Source of the DNA: Toxonevra muliebris
Lineage: Eukaryota; Arthropoda; Insecta; Diptera; Pallopteridae
NCBI GenBank assembly: GCA_963691655.1
Contig: OY829330.1
Location: 3,038,001 to 3,102,000, forward strand
DNA: 64,000 bases
Direction of reading: 5' to 3'
Part shown: positions 59,501-64,000 of the stretch, one piece after another
Position numbering within the stretch: the first letter of the stretch is position 1
Layout: each line of letters begins with the position of its first letter
Made by a program: the position numbers and the translations under genes
The notes under the pieces: model-generated
Database searches by the model: none
Seen by the model: only the letters and a program-made list of their open reading frames with translations
Told to the model about the DNA's origin: nothing

Positions 59501-61879
59501 GGAATCCTGAATTGTATCGTGAGGCGAATCAATTTCTTTCATATGATCTAAAATAGAATACTCTTCTATGACCTTATCATATAAAACTTTAAAGTCAGGT
59601 TTGTTGAGCAATGAATCTTCATTGCGAAGGAATTGCCGTAAAGCGCTTTGTCTCGAATAACCTAAATGAATTTCTGAAGGATAATTAGTTTTAAAAGGAA
59701 GAGACACGATATATCGACCTTCTTCATTTCGCCGAGTAGTTTTAATGTAATTATTTTCGCACCATTTGTCTGCGTCCGAAAGAATTTTCTTTTTGGGTAG
59801 TTCTTCAATTTCCCAAAACCGAGTAAGTAAATTATCTAACGAATAATTTGTTAAAATTTCTATTTTCGTAGAGTAGCAAGAAATGTTGGAAGTAGGTACT
59901 GGACCAGTTAAAATCCAGCCAAATATAGTTTGTTGAGCAGTCAGGGTACCAAGTAATTTACGTTGAATGCCGTCGAGAATGACATGAGGATATAAATCTG
60001 CTCCAATTAAAATATCGACCGATGAATGTTGCCAAAAATGTGGATCTGCCCACTTAAGATTAGGTAGTTGGTTACGAAGTTGAGATTCAATTATCCCGGA
60101 TGGTAAATTTCCAGTAATTTGAGGTAGCACGAGAGCATAGCCTTCTATTTGAATAGATGTATCAAGAGGAGAACCGAGAGTAAATGAACAAGTTTTGTTA
60201 GAATTTGCAGATACAGACTGATTAATACCAGATATTTTAGCTTGAACAGAAGCAGTAGGTAATTTAAGCAATTTACGAAGTCGATCAGAAATGAAAGAGG
60301 CTTCAGACGCAGGGTCTATTAATGCTCGAGCTAAATAAAATGAATCTAAATGACAAACATGAACTTCAGCCGTTCCTAAGAGAACACTAGTACCCCGAAA
60401 AGTCGAAAAACTTTGAGAATTTGTAGTACTGTTTAAAGCAGTGGACTGTATTTGTTGATGGAAAGTTTGTTGCTCAATGGGGCGTGGCCTCGATTGAGAT
60501 ATTGTAGTTTGTTGAGTGGAGCGTGACCCCGAAACAGCATTTGAAACCGTAGACACTGGCTCAGTGGAGCGAAACCCCGACGGAGCAGGCAGGTTTGTAG
60601 GAGAATTTTCAATGGAACGTGATCCCGATTGACCATTCGAATTTGAAGAAAAATCTTTGTGCAATAGCGTATGATGACGTTTATTGCATACAGAGCAGTT
60701 ATATGTACTTTGACAATCTCGAAGTTGATGAGTTTTAGAAAGGCAGTTTAAACAACAATTGAAGCGTTTTACGTTCAAATATCTATCATTTACTTGCATA
60801 TTGAGAAAACGTTTGCAAACACGTAATAAATGAGGCTGTCTGCAAAGGACACAATTCGAATTTGACACATTGGCATGATACGTATGCATGGTCTTTTTAG
60901 AATTATTAAAGTGGGGGTTTAACGATTTATTTGTATTGTACTGTATATGTTTGCTAGTACTAGGGCCTTTTAATTCTTCGACACATTCTAGCGTTCTGAA
61001 TCTAGTAGTAAGAAATGCGTCAAGCTCTACCCACTTAGGAAGAGCAGACTTGTTTTTAATACCTTGTTCCCATAAAGCAATAGTATTTTGAGGTAATCTT
61101 TGAATACAAAGGTAAATTATAATTGGATCCCAGTGTGAAACATTAACACTATAAAGCTGTAAAGCTGTTAAACAATTGTTAATGCCACGTTGTAATGTCC
61201 TAAGACCTGATCCAGTTTCTAAGGAAAGCACAGGCAAATCAAAAAGAACTTTTATTTGACTATTGACCAAAATACGTTGGTTATTGAATGCGTCGCTTAA
61301 ATTTTTCCAGGCGTATTCAAAACCTTCGTTAGTCAAAGGACTCTTTTGAACGATTTCTCTAGCTTCCCCACTAGTTTTTTGAATCAGATGATATAATTTC
61401 TCAACATTACTTAAGCGAGAATTCTTTATATAAATTGCTGTGAATAAATCGCGAAATGTTGGCCAAGTGAGGTAATCGCCATGAAAAACTTCGATATCGC
61501 ACGGTGGAAGAGATATCTTACTAAATTGAGATATTTCTTGCTCAAAATAATTGTGAGGTGTAGATGTTTGTCGCTGAGTAGGCACCATGAAATCAGATTC
61601 ATGAATTTTTTCATTTATTTTAGCAAGACATAAAACATAGCACCTATAGGTATTATTGTATTTAGAGTCAACAACAGTAATATCTTCAGCACTTGAATTA
61701 TCAAACGACGCTAGACATTTGTCGTAAATTGTTTTTACTTGAGACCATAGTGTTTTAAGTTCAGTACCTTGAACATCTAAAGTGAATTTGGTATGGTCCT
61801 CAGGCTTTATGTTTGAAAAATTAGATTCAAATTTAAAAATTTGATCTGAAGCTCTAATAAAATCATCTAGCGTAGGCAT
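56507..61879 (-). CDS. BEL gag-pol polyprotein
   Basis: 1,790 codons from ATG 61879. Residues about 120-300: Gag of the DUF1759 type (LPPCDIEVFHGDYLTW). About 345-410: zinc-knuckle region with repeated Cys/His (CVLCRQPHLLRVCKRF, CCLNCLSKTH, NCSVCNKRHHTLLH). About 410-490: Ser/Thr/Gln-rich spacer. About 505-665: retropepsin (DUF1758 type) with DPAS at the active-site position (ALIDPASEASFIS) and ending FGWILTGP. About 740-1060: reverse transcriptase with YVDDVLAG. Then RNase H, including FSDASEKAYGAAIYI. About 1480-1780: integrase with zinc module, core residues in GVDFAGPF, YSDNGTNF and GGLWEAGVKSF, and the usual Pao/BEL tail. No stop or frameshift. It supplies all enzymes for reverse transcription and integration. 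Only plus-strand shadows overlap it. Confidence 0.93.
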   Translation of the reverse strand: MPTLDDFIRASDQIFKFESNFSNIKPEDHTKFTLDVQGTELKTLWSQVKTIYDKCLASFDNSSAEDITVVDSKYNNTYRCYVLCLAKINEKIHESDFMVPTQRQTSTPHNYFEQEISQFSKISLPPCDIEVFHGDYLTWPTFRDLFTAIYIKNSRLSNVEKLYHLIQKTSGEAREIVQKSPLTNEGFEYAWKNLSDAFNNQRILVNSQIKVLFDLPVLSLETGSGLRTLQRGINNCLTALQLYSVNVSHWDPIIIYLCIQRLPQNTIALWEQGIKNKSALPKWVELDAFLTTRFRTLECVEELKGPSTSKHIQYNTNKSLNPHFNNSKKTMHTYHANVSNSNCVLCRQPHLLRVCKRFLNMQVNDRYLNVKRFNCCLNCLSKTHQLRDCQSTYNCSVCNKRHHTLLHKDFSSNSNGQSGSRSIENSPTNLPAPSGFRSTEPVSTVSNAVSGSRSTQQTTISQSRPRPIEQQTFHQQIQSTALNSTTNSQSFSTFRGTSVLLGTAEVHVCHLDSFYLARALIDPASEASFISDRLRKLLKLPTASVQAKISGINQSVSANSNKTCSFTLGSPLDTSIQIEGYALVLPQITGNLPSGIIESQLRNQLPNLKWADPHFWQHSSVDILIGADLYPHVILDGIQRKLLGTLTAQQTIFGWILTGPVPTSNISCYSTKIEILTNYSLDNLLTRFWEIEELPKKKILSDADKWCENNYIKTTRRNEEGRYIVSLPFKTNYPSEIHLGYSRQSALRQFLRNEDSLLNKPDFKVLYDKVIEEYSILDHMKEIDSPHDTIQDSFGHCYLPHHPVIKPESLTTSLRVVFNASNKTSNGCSLNDMLHVGPVLQADLAQLLLRWRLFQFVFNSDIQKMYRQILVDPAHRSFQRILYRSSPDFEIKEYELQTVTFGVNCAPYLAIRTLLQLANDVQDRYPLAAHILRKSMYVDDVLAGAHNLQSAIQARNELIAALNSAGFSLRKWTSNSKKILNDLPKAHLLDIEFLNFEDSSVAKTLGVRWNACIDKFYFKVPSIQCKGSHTKREILSMIAKLFDPVGWLTPIIVIAKILMQIVWLDNIGWDDLLPVSTEKKWQEFLENYPHINMIKIPRWIDYTPEDQVQIHAFSDASEKAYGAAIYIRIRKPTNVFCTHLLVSKTRVAPIKTVSLPRLELCGAVLLSEMLDSLMPELDIIVNEVFCWTDSTIVLSWLQKTPSTWSTFVANRVSKIQQKPYAKNWFHVDTHDNPADLCSRGLIPQELNENSLWWHGPVWLCLDMSEWPPSKLNNLETLIEVRNVKVLSTLLDVEDDILDRFSSFSRALRVISYVLRFYHKTHRRLKDKFNYNTVAISNAEIRNTKNCLISLCQKMYFSSEYKCLVDKKPLNSKSNILTLNPFLDRENIMRINGRLAHSPTLSFSERHPIILPYNSKFSHLLVSFIHNITIHGGNSLTLRLIRQEYWIPKAKNLIKTLIHKCKICLLDKKRKASQIMAALPPERTVLNRAFHNTGVDFAGPFEIKNYTGRACLITKGYVCIFVCFSTKAIHLEAVSDLSSPAFLAAFTRFTSRRGCPDTIYSDNGTNFVGASKTFKKDFEQFMKQFRDSVCNSFSHHAIKWNFIPAGSPHMGGLWEAGVKSFKLHFRKLASPHRYTFEEFSTLLSRIEACLNSRPISPMSENPTDVSPLTPGHFLTGGPLLAPPEQIISDKSISIINRWQKMKALSQQIALRWKEEYLKELHKRYKWQFPSRNLSVDDLVIVSQENLPPTLWRLGRVLTVYPGKDKRVRVADIKTDRGIITRSLTKLIVLSN

Positions 61880-63064
61880 ATTTGCAATTTATTTAACGTA
61901 TTATCGTAAAGATGTGCAAAAAAATAAAGAAAAATCAAATTTAATTTCAATAAAAATTTTAATCAAAAAACAGAAAGAAATATGAAAATGATTTTCAAAG
62001 AAATTACGTTGTTCACTATTGATCACTAAAATGCAAAAAATATTCAAAAACACTTCATCACTTTTTGCGTAGAATAATTTTTAAAGTAGCGTAAATAAGT
62101 AAATAATTTTGATTTAGTTAGTATGTAAGATAATATTATGGAATATTTAAAAGATTGAATGCTTATTTGTTTTAGTTATTTATAGAAAAATAGTTTCTTA
62201 AATTTTATATGAAAGTAAAAAGTAGCACATAAGGGTTAAAAAACATATGTTCAAAAGTTCAACAACCTTTTCTTTAAATTTGTAGAGTTTGCTCTATATA
62301 TTAAAATGTACAGCTTAATTATATGTATGTACCGACAAATGAGAGCGATAGTGGGATGTTCAAAATTTTGATATATATGTATTAGCTTAACGAAAGCGAG
62401 AATGCATAGAAAAAATGATTACTAAGCTAAGCACTAATAAAGCACCAACAATTTTAACGGTATGTTATTTTCGATTGGAAGACGAAATCAAACTGTTTTA
62501 TGAAGAATTACAGGGTCCGCCTACATTAAATTTACATATATATAAATGATATCCGCTTTAACGGAATTAAACTTTGTTGATATATATTAAAAATTGACAA
62601 ATAGAAAAAAGCAACTCACTAATTTTTGGAAAATGGCGATCGCCGATAATTATTGGTATCTTTGGCACTTAGGTACAAAAAAAAATTGTTCTTTTTTTTT
62701 CACACAGTTTTGTTGGTACACCTTGTACTTATATGCATGCCAATGTTATACACACTATTTTGTTGTTGCTATTATGTTTTTTTTTTGTATATAAATTTTA
62801 GGCTGTTTGTTTTAGGTTTAATATTTTTAAACGCGATTTGCTCAATAAATTAACTTAACTAACTAAACGCACCTTTCAAGTAAAATTTTGACGCAAGACT
62901 GAGGTTCCAACGATGTAAGCGTTTTGCTACCTGCTGTGTAGATGATGTATGTATGTACGTGGATGTTGTGTAGGATTCTTGTACAATTATTTGCAGAGAC
63001 CCAGGGGAAGATCGTAGATCGCAATGCTAATAGGTGAAAATATGGAAGAAATATGTTAGACGTG
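61880..63064 (-). other. BEL untranslated leader
   Basis: About 1.2 kb of AT-rich leader between primer site and gag ATG. No frame with recognisable motifs. The small plus-strand frames at 62594-62853 are incidental. Confidence 0.65.
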
Positions 63065-63090
63065 GTGCAATCCGGCTCGAAGGACCAAAA
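63065..63090 (-). promoter_or_regulatory. BEL primer binding site
   Basis: Read on the minus strand, TTTTGGTCCTTCGAGCCGGA follows the 5' LTR directly. TGGTCCTTCGAGCCGG is the primer-site form I know from many insect Pao/BEL elements. Confidence 0.8.
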
Positions 63091-63423
63091 TGTTAATGCA
63101 TTGGCTGGATTCAAAGCAAAATCTCCCAGGTGTGTTTGCAAAGTAAAAATAAGAAAAAATATAACACAAGGGTTTTATATTGTATTAAAGTTTCAGGTTT
63201 TATTGAATATAAATGCTTACGTGTTCGCTTGTTGAAAAAGGTATCAAGAGTGATTATTAACAATGATGTCAAAACGGACATAAGCTAGCATCATAGAACC
63301 GATGTAAAGAAAAGCTTTTTCTAACAACGGTTTCTTGCAAAAAGCGAACAGCTATATTCGAATTTAAATATATTGATTTAGATAAAAGATAAATACACTG
63401 AAAGAAGGAATATGGCTTAAACA
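63091..63423 (-). repeat. BEL 5' LTR
   Basis: 333 bp. The only difference I see from the partner LTR is g at 63348 versus a at the matching place near 55315. Confidence 0.92.
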
Positions 63424-64000
63424 GGTATCCCTGCAAAGCTCATTCGTCTTTACAAAATGACAATGACAGACACCAGCAGCGCAGTGAAAATTGGGACTAA
63501 CCTCCGCGCCATTTGATACCAAAAGAGGTTTCATACTAGGTGACTTCTTGCGGCTTCTTTAACCTAATGCTTTAAAAAAAATTTCGAACTGCGAACATCG
63601 ACATCTCTGGCACTATCTTTTACAAGAGTGTCATGCTGCTAGCATATGCTGAGCAGTCAGCGAGCAGTCAGTGCAGCATTCTCCAACTTGGAGAGGGAGT
63701 CTCGTCGAGTGGGTCTAGTGGTGAACGAGGACAAAACGAAATACCTTGTGTCAACAAACAAAGAGTCACGGCGTCTTGGACAAAATGTCACAATTAGAAA
63801 TTCGAAGTCGTCAAGGATTTCGTTTATCTTGGATCCAGCATCAACACCAACAATAACGTCAGCCTTGAGATCAAGCGAAGAATAACTCTTGCCAACAGGT
63901 GTTACTACGGGCTCAGTAGGCAATTGAGAAGTAGGGCCCACTCTCGACGTACGAAACTAACGCTCTTCAAGTCACTCATCCTTCCCGTCCTAATGTATGG
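63424..64000 (+). pseudogene. LINE reverse transcriptase, C-terminal half (continues past window)
   Basis: Continuation of the RT cut at 55057: GIPAKLIRLYKMTMTDTSSAV, then a TGA and frameshifts near 63515-63545. The block VMLLAYA follows near 63630. The expected catalytic A-x-D-D reads AYAEQSAS because of a small rearrangement around a repeated 'gagcagtcag' at 63651-63670, so the active site is lost. Further blocks (VSAAFSNLERESRRVGLVVN, KTKYLVST, then INTNNNVSLEIKRR and LILPVLMYG in another frame) run to the window end. Confidence 0.8.

Larger units (their letters stand above)
55058..63423 (-). mobile_element. Pao/BEL LTR retrotransposon, apparently intact
   Basis: 8.37 kb on the minus strand with 333-bp LTRs (TGTTAATG...TTAAACA), a Pao/BEL-type primer site, a single uninterrupted 1,790-codon gag-pol frame and two extra overlapping frames between pol and the 3' LTR. 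I see one difference between the LTRs, so it is very young and probably still competent to move. It sits inside a LINE reverse transcriptase gene. Confidence 0.92.

Overview
This window looks like a transposon-dense, AT-rich segment of a dipteran genome, probably a higher fly. The reasons are a 17.6/297-type Gypsy element, a Pao/BEL element with an insect-type primer site, a LINE of a sort common in flies, mariner-type debris and a candidate intron of only 68 bp. I see no complete host gene. Nearly everything that can be named is a retrotransposon, a DNA-transposon relic or a palindromic element, and many are nested in one another.

Layout. 1-2600 is unassigned AT-rich DNA with one weak exon candidate. 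A decayed Gypsy element (A) starts near 3050. It is split by a second Gypsy element (B, 5388-11115, 17.6/297 type, 317-bp LTRs, target duplication CATA); A resumes at 11116 with its RNase H. The most striking feature spans 9797-48752: three head-to-tail copies of a unit of about 12,985 bp (9797-22781, 22782-35765, 35766-48752). They are almost identical, with blunt, identical junctions. Each unit begins inside the B integrase gene. It then holds the B 3' LTR, the A RNase H fragment, a MITE dimer, a Tc1/mariner-type relic, a spliced gene fragment and a complete but dead Gypsy element (C) on the minus strand. Inside C's integrase gene sits a 2-kb foldback element (F).

After the array come a possible LTR relic (48839-49096), a TA-flanked palindromic MITE (49610-50287), a second copy of the exon found in the array, two tandem MITE-like repeats (50921-51995) and another inverted repeat (52449-52770). 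A LINE with endonuclease and reverse transcriptase starts near 52826. It is split at 55057 by a Pao/BEL element on the minus strand (55058-63423; 333-bp LTRs with one difference seen, target duplication GGTA), and the LINE resumes at 63424 and runs off the window.

The BEL element is the only one that looks intact. It has a 1,790-codon gag-pol frame from DUF1759-like Gag to the integrase tail. Downstream, in the position where some LTR elements carry env, lie two overlapping frames. They encode a second, divergent zinc-knuckle region and a second retropepsin-like domain, a repeat of the element's own knuckle-protease block. That module and the 13-kb triplication are the two things most worth following up. 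Order of events inferred from nesting: A before B; C before F; A, B, C and F all before the triplication; the LINE before BEL.
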